Part shown: positions 1-11,449 of the stretch, piece after piece
Numbering within the stretch: position 1 is the stretch's first letter
Layout of the letters: every line of letters starts with the position of its first letter
NCBI GenBank assembly: GCA_002286855.1
Contig: NRSV01000044.1
Coordinates: 248,001-312,000 of the forward strand
Direction: 5' to 3'
Length of the DNA: 64,000 bases
DNA from: Bipolaris cookei
Lineage: Eukaryota > Ascomycota > Dothideomycetes > Pleosporales > Pleosporaceae
The notes under the pieces: generated by a model
Told to the model about the DNA's origin: nothing
What the model saw: only the letters and a program-made list of their open reading frames with translations
The model's database searches: none
Program-made: the position numbers and the translations under genes

Positions 1-855
1 GGCGGCGCGCGCTGACGTCGCTCACTAGCCTGGCCCTGGCTATCCTCCATGACTACCCTTTCTGCCTCTTTCTGCACTACTGCCTGTGCTGCAAGATTAT
101 TTTCTGCAGCTGTCTGTAATGGAGACGGTGTTCTGGCTACTGTAAGCAACGATAGAACGCGATCTGGACAAAGAGGGACAAGGCCTGTCGCTTGAAAGCC
201 AGCCTGGATGTTCTGCTGCGTGAAAAATGATGGGCGGATGCGTGTATAGGCAGTGAGGAAGTCTATCTTGTCAATGTGGTATACACCTTGGCGGGCGAGC
301 TCCTCAACCTCACGTCCGTACGCGCGCTTAAGAGGAGGGCAGCAGCTTACATCTAGAGGCTAGGGAAGATGCGACATATGAGGCGGCATACAGAGAGTAA
401 CAACCTTATTCTCTGCGCAGTACTGGTCGAACTATGGCGTAGTGTGGCTGCTGTGGCCGTCGAGGATAAGAAGATGATAGACTCCAGCTGTACGAGCTGC
501 TGTATGCTGATTAAAATGTCAATGATATGCGATGGAAATCCTCGTCGATCAAGGTATAGGATCTACTGCACGAGAGACTGTTCTTCAACAGGCGATAGCC
601 TATGCCTAGCAGATACTATCTCTGATCGTGGCTGGATACCGCGGAGGCGCATTCGAAGAGTAGATTCTGGAACGTCGTACGCTACTGCAAGTGCGCGCAC
701 TGATTGTTTTGGATTATTACGATAGGACGCTATGGCAAGACAAAATCTACCTTCACGAGAAGACTGTATAGAGCGCTGTTATCGCGGCATTGTGGTGACT
801 GTGTGGAGCGTCGGGCCAAGTTTGGTGGGGTGCGCAGCTTACTGATAGAACACGT
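1..855 (-). mobile_element. Pogo-A DNA transposon, internally deleted relic, cut by window start
   Basis: This matches, on the minus strand, the Pogo-A copies at 37689-40022 and 48572-50364. The window begins inside the zinc-knuckle-coding end. The 5' terminus at 855 reads, outward to inward, ACGTGTTCTATCAGTAAGC, matching the family terminus. Near 520 the sequence jumps from the region coding for the catalytic core to the region just after the N-terminal helix-turn-helix, so roughly 530 bp present in the 37689-40022 copy are missing. No open transposase remains. It is a dead copy that could at most be mobilised in trans, and one end lies outside the window. Confidence 0.85.
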
Positions 856-2075
856 TGATGGCAGCAAATCACGTGAGTTTTTCTACATTAGATCACGTGG
901 AGTGCTATACCCTACTAGGAAATTTTCTTCAAACGCTATAACTATCACGCCTAACAGTTGAGCCAATCTAGCTCATTGTTTTTAACTCACCAAGCCTACA
1001 TGTAATGGTTAAGCAATTTGGCTTGCTTGGCTTGCTTGGCTTGTGTATTGACAACGCTGGTGACGTGACTGGTCCTGGCCGGGCCTTTTCCGCAGGCAAC
1101 TCCGATTGCTGCTATTGGAAGCCGGGGTGTGAAACGCTGGCAATAATCAGTAGTTTGCTAGGTCAGGAGAAGGTGGGGCCACCTGCGCTCTTCCACATTA
1201 CACCGCCACGTTTTCCTGCAGCCTCAATACCCCTTTGTCAAGCAATATGCGTTCGACCCGTCCCCATAGCACGTCCTAACTTAGGTGGCTGACTTCTAAG
1301 GTACGCGTTATAAACTCCAAAAACAAAGCGGCCTCTTGGCTGCCGCGGTACCTATCTCTGCAATCCGTTGTAGTAAAAGCTCAACGGCGATCGTCTTGAT
1401 CCTGTACGAAGGAGCTTGTTTTGGTTTGATCATGCCGTCTTGTCTTCATTCTCGACAAAAGAGATGGTTGCATAGGATGTGCATGCTGTATCCATGCTGT
1501 ATCCATGAATGTAATTTGCAGGCATATGCTGGGTGCTTTGACGAATCTATTTATATAAGCTCCTCAAGTAACGTCGGCATAATGACATGTGTACAGTGCT
1601 AATTATATTTAGTTTCTCGTGATCTAACGAGGAATCCCCTAGCCCGTGCGCCAAACTTTGACCGAAACACTGTCTTTCCACCTCAAAATCATCGCTTTCA
1701 GCTAGAAAATCTATGAGGAGGCTCAAGTGGAATAATGTAAACAGCTCAGAGTCTTCTAGCGGATTCCATCAATGTGCTATGTGGTTGTTTTGCTATCCGT
1801 ACATGCGAGCAGCTAGCTTTGTAGAGTGGGTGCACGGGCCAGGAGGTTCATCAATTAAAACGAGGTCCTTCGTATTTCAAGCCCTCACGCCGAGGGTGGG
1901 TAAGATAAGTATCGAGCCAGATGTGCCGGAAGAGAGATATAAGAATCCAAGCATTGCTGTTGAGTATATCATCACACTTCACATTCATAACTTGCTTTAT
2001 CAATACCATTCCAGCCCTCGCTTCACTCTCTTCAATCTTTCTATACAGTCCGACCCACTCTTTATTAAAACCAAA
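856..2075. other. Gene-free stretch upstream of the Alt a 1-like gene
   Basis: I see no supported gene. Positions 1019-1044 hold three tandem copies of a GGCTTGCTT-like unit, and 1483-1508 a doubled TGCTGTATCCA unit. The last 150 bases contain the TATA-like box and a CT-rich leader for the gene at 2076. An open frame that extends upstream of 2076 is an artefact: the signal peptide begins at 2076. Confidence 0.6.
1938..1943 (+). promoter_or_regulatory. TATA-like box of the Alt a 1-like gene
   Basis: TATAAG lies 133 bases upstream of the start codon at 2076, followed by a pyrimidine-rich stretch typical of fungal leaders. This is based on motif and position only. Confidence 0.4.
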
Positions 2076-2559
2076 ATGCGTTTCCAAGTCTTTGGTCTTA
2101 CCCTTGGCATTGCCGCCGTAGTTGCAGGAGTCCCAGTGGAAAGCACTGCATCTGACGAGCAAGTTACCATCGGCAATGCTGCGTTCGTCCGTGAAGATAG
2201 CAATGGTGACGACAACTGGGATGCCATCACTTATGCTGGCCTCACCCTGACCACTCCATCCGGTTCTGTCAGCTGCGATGCAAACAGCTTCCCGAATCCG
2301 TCAATCCCATCCAACGTATACACATGTGCCGACCCCACATATTCTTTCCAGATCACCAGTCGCCCCGGTTACGATCTCTATACCATCACTGTCACCCACA
2401 AAGTCTCAGACAAGTACGTCAGTCTCTTCTCCTAGCATCATTATACTGACTCCAATTAGCGTTACTTTGACCGGTGCAGCCAATGTCGGCTGCAACGGTC
2501 CTATTCCGAGGTCTTGCGAACAAGTTGGGTCCAAGCAGGCCACGCTGACTGCTGCTTGA
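2076..2559 (+). CDS. Alt a 1-like (AA1-like domain) small secreted protein
   Basis: Two exons, 2076-2413 and 2460-2559, are joined across a 46-nt GTACGT..TTAG intron and give 145 residues. Residues 1 to about 18 form a signal peptide starting MRFQVFGLTL. The mature part has a beta-rich pattern with four cysteines at 67, 84, 124 and 132, and C-terminal CNGP and SCEQ segments. This resembles the AA1-like fold of Alternaria Alt a 1, which is about 157 residues with conserved disulfides; that family is known for secreted allergens and plant-interacting effectors. A role here is inference. The start at 2076 is chosen because the signal peptide begins there. The gene lies between two dead pogo transposons, about 1.2 kb and 0.4 kb away. 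The second exon supplies both C-terminal cysteines, so without splicing the protein would be truncated. Confidence 0.8.
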
Positions 2560-2938
2560 GCGCCGAATATGGATAATGTAAGGATGGAATCGGGACTCTG
2601 GCAGCGGTGTGTCGCTTATAAAATCAACACTTGATAATCTTAATGTAGAGAACAAATCAAAATCTTACCGGCTCCTACTCACGATTCTGTTCACATGATT
2701 AAAGATTGGAATTGTTCGCGATGTTACACTGTCATGCAATAGACTCTTTGTTTATGGATCCAGTCAACGCTCCCTGCTGCTGCCGATAACTTCACATTAC
2801 GCATACTTACAACAATGAATAATTTTCATTAACCTTACTGTGAAAACCCCTTGGAAACTTTAGATTAAAGTCATTGGCCAACTACTTCACAGAATCCACG
2901 TTGTGTGCAAACTACGAACTACGCTTAGCGCTCAGCTA
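2560..2938. other. Gene-free stretch between the Alt a 1-like gene and a Pogo-B copy
   Basis: This holds the 3' flank of the Alt a 1-like gene and AT-rich DNA up to the TA target site (2937-2938) of the next transposon. I see no gene. Confidence 0.6.
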
Positions 2939-5019
2939 CCGTGTCTGTGCGCGCAACACCCGGCGAACACCCAATTCACTACTGCAAAAATGAGGCTGTT
3001 GAGTCACCCGCGATAGCTATATATACAGGATACTATAGTAGAGTAGTATATAGAAGCTTACAGTCATTTTATACTAACTATATTTACTTGGAGTTTTGAT
3101 AGTACGGCCACATAAGATAGTTTTAGGTGGAGCAGCTGGTGCAGCCTCTGTAGACGCCGCGGTAGCTGTAAAGCGACCACCGCGTTTCTGGTGCTTGGTA
3201 CGTGACGGAGGTACTACTGGAGCTTTACACTTCCTATTCTGGGTGGGTTGAGACGCTCTTTTAGTGGTTTGGGCTTCGACTCGGGCTGCCTGAGTAGCTG
3301 CTCTTTCTGCTCTCTCCTTCTCCCTCACTATTTTGGTTGCCTCTCTCGCCACACGTCTCTCTTCTACCTCATGTTGTCGGACCAGCTTAGCAGCAGCTTG
3401 AAGCTCCTTCCTGTTAGCTTTTTCAGGCTGCTGCTCTTGCTCTTCCTGCTGTTTTACTGTCTCCCGAGCATGTGCCTCTCTAAGCTTACGTGGAGACCCG
3501 AAGACAGCACCACCGTGGTACTCCTGTCTCTGCTGCAGGTCGAGAGGCTTGCTATACTTCTTATGGCTTTTCTTAGCAGTAAGAGCCTCTTTTATTCTGT
3601 TGAGTCCATGGTGTAATAGCTAGTTTTGGACAGAGAGATGATAGACGTTAAGACTCAGCTTCTTTGCCTCTGCTGACTGGCTGTCGGATACAGCAGTACG
3701 GACTAACTGGTCCATCTTTCTCCAGTCAGAGTTAGAGAGACTCGACGGTGAGCTCCGGTCATCTCCTGCTGGCATGTGGGTAAATCTCCCGAGTATATGC
3801 TCTGGTTCCATTGGCCATATGCTAGTAGCTTTAAACGACTTAAGAACTGTTTCTGTTTTGAACCCTGACTGCTAGGCACTCCAGAAAAGTGGGAAGGAGT
3901 CGCTTTTCTTGACTGGGAGCAGTCCCTGGCTCTTGTGGAGGTGGTCTGAGAGCGCAGCTGAGTACGCGGTCGAGAGTGGCTTCAACAACACTACGTCGAG
4001 CGGCTGAAGCGTATGAATAGAATGAGGTGGAAATATAGCTAGTAGTATAAGGTGAGAGTCGCAGTAGTCAAGAAAATCTAGTGTAATATGACTGCCATGG
4101 CCATCAAGTATAATGAGACGCTAGTTTCTCCCGCGACGGGCTTTCTACTTCGTACAGCGATCGAATACCTGCTCTAGCCACGCGGGACCAATCTATTTGT
4201 TTGTCCAGCCAGATGGTGATGATGCTGCATAGATGTCGTAGTGCCCAGCTTCGATGAGCTCACCCATGCTGACTGTAGTGAGCTGTTCGCCGACGAGTAG
4301 ATGAGGCCCGGCGGCAGAGCCTCCCTGCCAGCGCAGACAGCTGTTAAGAGCGTGATCCAGTCACGAGAGCCATCCTGCAGAGCCGCTGTTACCTCCTTCT
4401 CATACAAACGACGGCTGAGTACTCGCTTTGAGCGTCCTAGTACACCTAGCATGAAGCCTTTCTCGTCTATATTGTACGTATGACACGGTTCTATACAATA
4501 CTGGGCTATTTTGCCGTGTAGCAGCTTGAATTAGGCCTCTTACTTCTACTTTGAGTCAGCTTTGTGGCGGCTGGCGTCCATAGCAGTGGTCCATCGAGAG
4601 ACAAGCTGATCGCCGTGTTGGCTGAGAAAGCGCGTAACCCAAGCATCGCTCACGGGCTTTTTAGCTATTGACGATGCGAAATTTCGTATTATCTCTCTCG
4701 CGAGAAGTAGCGCTCTCTTTGTGAAACTATTGATGTACTGTACCAGCTCTAGCTTTTGTTGTAGGCTAAGTCATTGTTGGTCGTAGTCTTTGGCTTCCCG
4801 TGGGCGCTAACAACCTCTGTGCCTTCGACTCAATGTAGTTCTGCTTACATCAAACTGATTAGCAATATCTTGGTACACAATTTTTTCTCTTGGTCTGAGC
4901 GATTCGATTGCTGCAAGCGCATCATCAATTGGTGCCATGATGGTGGAGTTACAACGCGTTGAAATTAGTGGCTTATCTCGTGTTCTGGTGTTCGCCAGGC
5001 GTTGCGTGCACGGGCATGG
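2939..5019 (-). mobile_element. Pogo-B DNA transposon, degenerate copy
   Basis: A 2081-bp element is flanked by TA at 2937-2938 and 5020-5021. Its inverted termini of about 34 bp (CCGTGTCTGTGCGCGCAACA at the left, CCATGCCCGTGCACGCAACG at the right end) differ almost only by transitions. The length is close to the intact Pogo-B copy at 40025-42117 (2093 bp), but the terminal repeats are not the same sequence, so this is a related subfamily. Transition-only differences between arms that were once identical fit repeat-induced point mutation (RIP). Confidence 0.85.
3074..4938 (-). pseudogene. Broken Pogo-B transposase
   Basis: The coding remnant runs from an ATG at 4938 (MAPIDDALAAIES, followed by a psq-type helix-turn-helix with SRTTLSRRH) to a lysine/arginine- and alanine-rich C-terminus ending at 3074. 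It is homologous along its length to the 616-residue transposase at 40177-42027. Fragments corresponding to the catalytic DDE core (about 4170-4450) and the coiled-coil tail (3074-3352) can be recognised, but many stops and frame changes separate them. It is not expected to make a working protein. Confidence 0.8.
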
Positions 5020-5208
5020 TACTGATACGAGCAAAAGTGGCATGTCGCGCCCTCATCTCACACCGCCAGCAACCAGAAAAACAACAATATATTGCCAATA
5101 ACGTATCCCACGGGCGAGTCAGTCACACAGGCGAGTCAGTCATACGGGCGAGTCGGTCAGTCTGTAAAGCCTCCACCAAAATATTTACCTACCTACTTCA
5201 CATACACA

Positions 5209-6836
5209 ATGAGCCAACAACATAACGATTTACATGTTTTAAAAGAGGCCCAATTACAGCTCGCACTTCAGGCTATTCAACGTGACGCGACACTTACTCA
5301 GCGACGCGCTGTAGCTATCTACAACGTCCCCCAAAGTTCAGTTGGCGATAGACTTGCTGGAAAGACATTTCGACGCGATTGCACGCCTAACTTAACGAAG
5401 CTGCTTAAGACAGAAGAGGAGGTGACTGTTGAGCATATACTTGACCTAGATGAGCGAGGATGGGCGCCCCAGTTTGCTGCTGTCAAAGATATGGCTGATT
5501 GACTGCTGACTGAGCGCCACCGCGTCCCAGTCGGCCAGAACTAGGCTGCATCCTTCGTCAAGCGTCGCTCTGAGCTCAAAGTTGAACTTAATCGAAAGTA
5601 CAACTATAGGAGAGTCTTCTGTGAAGGTCCTGAGGCGACATGAGGCTGGCTCCGCCTTGTACAAAACATGAAAGCGAAGTACGGCATTGTGGACAACGAC
5701 ATGTTTAATTTTGACGAGGCTGGCTTCCTCATGGGCGTAATATCAATTGGGGCAGTTAGTCACACGTGCTGACCGTCAAGGACGACCAAAGATGATCCAG
5801 CAGGGAAATCGAGAGTGGAATACAAATATCCAGGGCATCAGCGCGATGGGATGGGCGATCCTACCTTTTATTATCTTCAAGGGCAGGAACCACCTCTCCG
5901 CCTGGTACGAGGAGGGCGATATACCTCGCGGCTGGAGAGTCGCAGTCTCTGAGAACGGCTGCACAACAAATGAGCTTGTCCTGGAATGGCTAAAGCACTT
6001 TGACAAGCATACGAAGGGGAGGGTTGTTGGCAGCCACCATCTGCTCATTATTGACGGTAACAAGAGCCACAACTCACTTGCTTTTCAGCAACACTGCAAG
6101 GATAACAAGATTGTTACTATCTAAATGCCTCCTCACTCTTCGCATCTACTGTGGCCTCTTGATGTTAGTTGTTTTTCGCCTTTAAAGAAGGCCTATGGAC
6201 GCCAAGCCGAGAATCTTATGCGTAACAAGATCACCCACATCACCAAAACAGACTTCCTACCGTGCTTTATTGCTACTTACAACGCCTCAATTACTAAGAG
6301 TAACATCCAATCAGGATTTCGAGGCGCTGGCTTGGTTCCACATGACCCAGAGGCGGTGCTATCTAAGGTTGATGTCAAGCTGCGCACGCCTTCACCCCTC
6401 CCCGTCGAAGACCTTCCCTGGCTCTCCCAGACCCCCAAAAAATACCCTGGAATTTGGATCATAATCAACACTTGGGAATATTAGAGTTCAGAGACATATA
6501 GACAGTTCTCCAAATTCGATGGTTGACGCGTTTGAAAAGCTTGCAAAGGGGACAGCTGCTGTTGCGCATCGCTGAGCTTGAAGCAGCCAGCGAGGCCGCC
6601 ACGCGACAAAATCACGCAATAGAAAGCAGATACAACAGAGCGGTACTCTTACAGCTGAAGAGAGCCTACAGTTGACTACTCTTATAGACTCTACAGCGCG
6701 TGGTGGTGCGAAGAAGGCGAAGAAGAGAGCGCGCGTTGAGACAGACGAACCGTCGCAATGACGCTGTGGACGCTGCAGTGAGATAGGACACAACTCGCGC
6801 ACATGCAAGCAAGGAGCAGTAGAAAACTGTAAGTAA
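5209..6836 (+). pseudogene. Broken Pogo-C transposase
   Basis: The frame starts at ATG 5209. Recognisable parts in order are a psq-like helix-turn-helix (about 5220-5370), a CENP-B-type DNA-binding region with LDERGWAPQ, the first catalytic block FNFDEAGFLMG (about 5707), the second block LLIIDGNKSHN (about 6045), the third block HSSHLLWPLDVSCFSPLK (about 6130), and a C-terminal zinc knuckle RCGRCSEIGHNSRTC (about 6765). Stops interrupt at about 5501, 6122 and 6482, and a frameshift follows LMG near 5735. The usual QPLD of the third block reads WPLD. The protein is dead. Confidence 0.85.
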
Positions 6837-6917
6837 AATAGCCTATTACGATTTTCTATAATTGTACTTGATGCTGCTGCACTGTCGTGGATAGTCATGA
6901 TCTTTGGTGGAGGCTTG

Positions 6918-7373
6918 TGTTACAGAGATAACAAGAAAGGGGCTCTCCTTGACGCGGGACAAGAGGAACGAGAGAGCACGAGTGGTTATGGTGCCACAAA
7001 GCTCCGCGTCAGAAGGTAACGGATCACCGCGGGGCTCGAGGTCACGTGATGTGCCATCTGGTCCATCTCGTCTTGGCGAGATGTCCGAGATGGCAGGACG
7101 AAAGCAATGAGGATATAAGGATGGATGGATTTCATTATTTACTCTCGTTGTGGTCAACTCAAATTGTACTTTCTTACTAGTTACTTTACTTAACAAGATT
7201 GTTACTCGTTAGTCTATAGCAATATAGATTAGTGTTTGTCAAAACCCCCGGTTACATCCATAACTCTTTTCCACTACGAATCGCCAGACAACCTCACGGA
7301 ACACTAGCGTAAAGCTCACCGGCCTTGGTGTGGGACCCGGCAAGAGAAGTATAGATCCAGACCCCGTGTAACA
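6918..7373 (+). repeat. Solo LTR, copia-type family 1
   Basis: A 456-bp repeat running TGTTAC..GTAACA is flanked by the perfect 5-bp duplication GCTTG (6913-6917 and 7374-7378). It matches the two 446-bp LTRs at 28671-29116 and 29655-30100. Shared parts include a TATA-like region (AATGAGGATATAAGGATGGA) and a block ending CCCCGTGTAACA. A solo LTR is what remains after recombination between the two LTRs of a retrotransposon. It inserted into the Pogo-C copy and is therefore younger than it. Confidence 0.9.
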
Positions 7374-7432
7374 GCTTGGCAGAGTGACCGACTCGCCCTT
7401 GTAACCGACTCGCCCATGAGATGTGTTAATCC

Positions 7433-7658
7433 TGTTGAGAATATATGGGTTCAGTCCAGGATGGAAGATTCTTGGGGGTCACATGATATCCCGTTGTGGC
7501 AGGCACTGTCCAGTTGGTCATAACTCAACCACAAAAGGGTGAGAAGAGAAGATAGATACACGATAGTCAAGACAATACGTTGTGGCCACCCTACCTTGTC
7601 CCTCCTCCTACTCTGTTATCTATGGTAGTCATACTAACAAAGGGACCTTGTTCCAACA
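7433..7658. repeat. Solo LTR, family 2 (226 bp)
   Basis: The repeat runs from TGTTGAGAATATATGGGTTC to CCAACA and is flanked by AATCC at 7428-7432 and 7659-7663. It is related to the repeat at 14115-14346: both start TGTTGAGAATAT and share GTCATACT and AAAGGGACC near the 3' end. The duplicated target overlaps the TA target site of the preceding pogo element, so the LTR inserted exactly at the edge of that element. No internal coding part of this retroelement was recognised in the window. Confidence 0.8.
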
Positions 7659-8582
7659 AATCCGTACATTAAGTATTCGAGCTCTTTAGTGAACCGAAAT
7701 AGCCGGATGAAAACTTGGTTCAATAGTAGTCCAAATCACCGCTAAGACAATCACAAACAACGTGAAGAATTCTGTAGAAGGTTCATGACTATCACCAAAG
7801 TACGGCTTTATGTATTGTAGTGTAGTATCACGTGGTTAGACTGCAGATATATATTAGGAATTCTTGTCGAATTAGATTGTCAGATTTGATGCTTGTGGGC
7901 AAATGATTGAACTGATCTGCTATCTACCATCTTCGTTTATTTATGGCGTATAGCTATTGCTTTTTATTGTTGAGGTTGTGCATCCTTGTTACTATGACAG
8001 TGGCTTGTCGCTTCGGCTCAGCTGAAGTCATTGCTTCTGCAGCCTTGCATAGGCTGCGACATAGTGACATGTTACATTTTTTCCTCTTGCAACAGCTGAA
8101 TTGGCTCATAATCCACCAGATGGGTTTCCATCTGACATAGATAGACTACCTTCTTCACTCAATACAATACAGCGATTAGATTTCAGCTCTATTCTACCAG
8201 CTCGATTGCGGGTCGCCCTTTGATCTTTTGAGCTTGATCTTGTATCGTGCCACAGTATCCACTTATCTTGAATAGCTAAACAGTGCGTGGTGTTGGCGTT
8301 AATGAGTAGTTGCACTTTTGTGGTAGGGGCAGTTTTGATCTAGCTATCCCGATCCACCAGCAGCCCTGGTATATGCTTGCAACGTAAGATCTCTAGAGAA
8401 AGAACGTGTTGACCACCAAGCTTTGGCTTCGGGGTAAGAGGAACAATCATGAACTCAATGTAAGCAACGAGAGGCATGTTCTGGCTGACCTTCTTCCCTA
8501 CTACCAAGCTGGCCTTCACCGAACGCCAATACCTATCATCAATCATAAATCGTTATCATTAATCATCAAAATTAAACGCCTA
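7659..8582. other. Gene-free stretch, possible unrecognised relic
   Basis: No supported gene. On the minus strand 8100-8546 shows short open fragments separated by many stops, which could be a decayed coding region, but I recognise no family. The right end is the 3' flank of the DUF6594 gene. Confidence 0.5.
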
Positions 8583-10173
8583 TCAATTCCCAGGCCCCGT
8601 AAAGTTCCCTATGAATACAACCAAGATGGCACAATAAGCTGCAGACGCCGCGAACAGCTCGTGCCTCGCCGCTTTTGTGAGCAAACTCATCGCAGCACTG
8701 AACAGCAATGTAAAAACCATTAAGACGCCAACCGCATTGAAAGTATCCCTCTTATTTATATCCACAACAGCAGCAGCATTCTTGTCAGTAGGGCTGGGCT
8801 CAGCATGTGTAGCAGTGCTTGTGAGCTGGTACATGGTGACTACGGGGATCACAAGGAGACAGAAGATAACCACGGTAATTAGTACGTTGACGAGTTTGTC
8901 GATGCGGGAGCTGCTGTAGAAGGAGACGTAGGGGTTTGTTGTTTTCTCTTGGGCCTCTGGTGTGCGGAAGTATTTCTAAGCAGCAGCAGTCAGCGCCGTA
9001 TGTCGGGTTTGCCACAAAGGACGAATAATTACCTGGAGTGGCAAAGACTCGGTTCGGAAGACTTTTTGCAGGAGGCGGTCGATTTGGCCAATCACTGTCT
9101 CTACGCCACCATCGAAAGTAGCCCATTCACGGCCGTTGTGTAGTGAGACAATGTCTTCCTTGGTGCGGATAGAGTCCATCTCAGCGTCCATGAGCGGTTT
9201 TTGGTTGTGGCAATATCGCCGGACGCTGCGGTAGTTGCGGTCTGAAGGTCTTTGGAACGACTCCAGTGTCCTTGCTTTGATGAGGACCTCGTCTGGAGAT
9301 GATTGTCAACCTCGAAATCCAATTCTAATTTGCATTGTTCGATACTCACCATATTCGATTAGCTTCGACTTAATCTCACGAAGTATAACTCGGCGGGCAC
9401 GTGGTTCCCCTTCTCCATCAGGCTGTTGAACATCATAGTCTCTTGATTTCAAACGGTCGGCATCTTCGTCGTGATCTTCCCAATCAATTTCGTCCAGCTC
9501 CTTCTCTAGACAAGTGATTTGGTCCTGCAGGTCAAGCAGGACGCGTGAGTGTAAATAGCTGAAAGAGCGGTATAGGGAGAAATTTGGTTCGCTTGCTTGA
9601 AATGCAGCAAGTCTAGGAAATCCGTTGGGGGTTTCCTCCACTGCCAAGTGTGAGAAACAAGCGACCTAAAGAGAGGGTATTGCGTACACTTGCGCGTTCT
9701 GTTTTCAGTCACATATTCCGGTTCAGGTGCCGAACGAAAAGGCACTGTAATCCTTTGGAGCAATTTGGGGCGCTTTTCCTTTCCTTCTATCTGGACATTA
9801 GTTTATTTGGTTTCCACAAAGCGCGTGTAGCGTCTCGATGTAGTTGGTCCTGAATCTCAAAGCCATTATGCACATGGGTGCTGACGGCAGGACATTTTTC
9901 ATATGCGATAGCTGCATAACGAGACGGGGCGTTGAGCCAAGACGGGCAGGCAGACTTTGGGGGCCAAATGGGCGGGTGGGAACACCTACGAGGCTGTGCA
10001 CTCTCGATATCAATTGAATCTGTCCGCACGGACGGATGGATCGTGGAGTGGGTGTCGTCGGCTGTTTCAACAAATTCTTCAGCCAGAGTTGCATCTGTGT
10101 TGGTTTGGGATGCTGGGGATTCGGGAGTCTTTTCGATGTAGGTGTCTCCTGTCATGGTTCGTGGAGGGGTCAT
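8583..10173 (-). CDS. DUF6594-family membrane protein (four-exon model)
   Basis: Model: exons 10173-9990, 9640-9350, 9292-9033 and 8975-8583, giving 375 residues. The last two introns are firm (57 nt each, GTGAGT..CAG and GTAATT..TAG, frames fit). The first intron (349 nt, donor GTAGGT, acceptor GGCAG) keeps frame but is unusually long, so the N-terminus is tentative. The family signature is clear: GFPRLAAFQASEPNFSLYRS, then an acidic coiled region (LEKELDEIDWED), KYFRTPEAQ, and three hydrophobic C-terminal segments (ITVVIFCLLVIPVVTMY; NAVGVLMVFTLLFSAAMSLL; ASAAYCAILVVFIGNF). DUF6594 proteins are abundant in ascomycetes and have no established function; membrane location is inferred from the C-terminal helices. 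Residues 1-61 are serine/threonine/proline-rich and probably disordered. Confidence 0.8.
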
Positions 10174-10485
10174 TGTAGGCCTCAGAGGAAGCGCAACTCT
10201 TCACGTAACCGAGGATGCAATAGAAGAGAAGACGGAAAGTTTTGCGCAAAATCAAGAAATGGTCAGACAGAGATTAAGAACAAAGTGTGGCTCGTGAAAG
10301 TGTGGCGGAATAGTAATTGCATAGCCATCAGACATGACTTTGGACGGGGATTGTTATCCCCTCAATAAAGCTCAGCCCCCCAACGCCCCTAACGCCTCAT
10401 GCGCGATTGGTTGCACGCGCATTGATTTCAGCTGCCTGGCAGTTGCCGGTGAGCTGAGCCACATGGCAAGATGATGCGACAACGC

Positions 10486-10888
10486 TTAGTTACCAGGCTT
10501 CAATTCCTTCTCGCGAGTCCATCCCGATTCGACTCTCATATCGTAGACATTCTTGAGCTTGTACTCGACATAGCCCGCAGGATTGGGCCTTCGGTCGTAG
10601 ATTGTGAAGACGCCCTTGGTACGCAGGCCGTTGACGAAGACTGGCTTCTGGACGACATCGCCTTTTTTGAAGCGCGCGCTTGCCTAAGGCATTGTGAGAC
10701 GGCATTGCATGTGTAATGAAGAACCCGGAGCTTACCATTGCGGCGTCGGGATCCACGCGCACGCCGGATTTGGTGTCTGGAATTTCATGTTCCAGCTGTG
10801 AGGCCAGGAAGTCCTCGTGTGGCTGACTGTCAGCTGCGTGAATGTCTTCAGCAGGCTGCATGTGCTGCGTGCTGAGTGTGGTTGCCAT
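10486..10888 (-). CDS. Small uncharacterised protein (116 residues, two exons)
   Basis: Exons 10888-10736 and 10683-10486 are joined across a 52-nt GTAAGC..CTTAG intron at a codon boundary. The N-terminal 45 residues are polar and probably disordered. The C-terminal 65 residues (ARFKKGDVVQKPVFVNG, KGVFTIYDRRPNPAGYVEYK, ending WTREKELKPGN) look like a small beta-barrel of the SH3/Tudor-like type by their GDVV..G..YxV pattern. That fold is inference; I recognise no named family. Without splicing the frame would read into arginine-rich nonsense, which supports the intron. The gene is transcribed away from the caspase-fold gene at 11450. Confidence 0.65.
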
Positions 10889-11449
10889 GGCTTGAGGAGA
10901 TGCGAGAAGTGAGGCAGAATAGCCTTGTGGATAATGCCCTTGAGGAGAAGGGTCAGGTGTTAATATACAAGTCCTTATTGCTGGCCTCTCAGAAGGACGA
11001 TTGATGCAGCCCCAGGCAGCACAGGTTTGTGACTGGTATGATTATAGATGGGGGCCCAAATGTGTGCTTGCACAGCCGCCGCTTCGGCGTCATTTGAGCC
11101 ATGTCCGAGCAACACCACTTATCAGCTCACGCTGGAGGCGCACCTTGGTTAAGTAAGCCAACATTCCCATGTGCGGTTTGCCATGAGCAGCGTTCGCACA
11201 CGGCACCGGTAATCCCGGTAAGACGATGGTCGAAAATAGACAATGGAGGCTCGGTTTGCGGCCCCCAGGCGGAAATTAGCAGGGCGTTGATTGGCGGGCT
11301 GGCCCTCGCATCTATCACATCTCCCCGCTCGCGCATGTCGTGCATGTCCCGTCAATATGGGGGCTGAAAGCCACTGCGAACGCTTTCTTAATTATGGCTG
11401 GTGGCTGCAAACCTCACGCTCTGCAGCAACCCCGCTATCCTCTTGATTT
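10889..11449. other. Divergent promoter region between 10888 and 11450
   Basis: There are 561 bases between two genes pointing apart. No coding sequence or RNA gene was recognised; it presumably holds both promoters. Confidence 0.5.

Larger units (their letters stand above)
5101..7426 (+). mobile_element. Pogo-C DNA transposon, degenerate, carrying a nested solo LTR
   Basis: The element is flanked by TA at 5099-5100 and 7427-7428. The left end begins ACGTATCCCACGGGCGAGTC and the right end, read inward, ACACATCTCATGGGCGAGTC. The differences are transitions. Just inside each end are tandem GGGCGAGTCGGT-type units (three at the left, two at the right), which look like subterminal transposase-binding repeats. 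Removing the LTR and its duplicated target (6918-7378) leaves about 1.87 kb, the same size as the Pogo-C copy at 31903-33748. Confidence 0.85.

Noticed and set aside
1713..2075. N-terminal extension of the Alt a 1-like reading frame
   Set aside because: The frame is open but shows no domain and precedes a clear signal peptide at 2076; a TATA-like box and leader lie inside it.
7943..8140. 65-codon hydrophobic open frame
   Set aside because: The hydrophobic start resembles a signal peptide by chance; no cysteine pattern, splice signals or family support.
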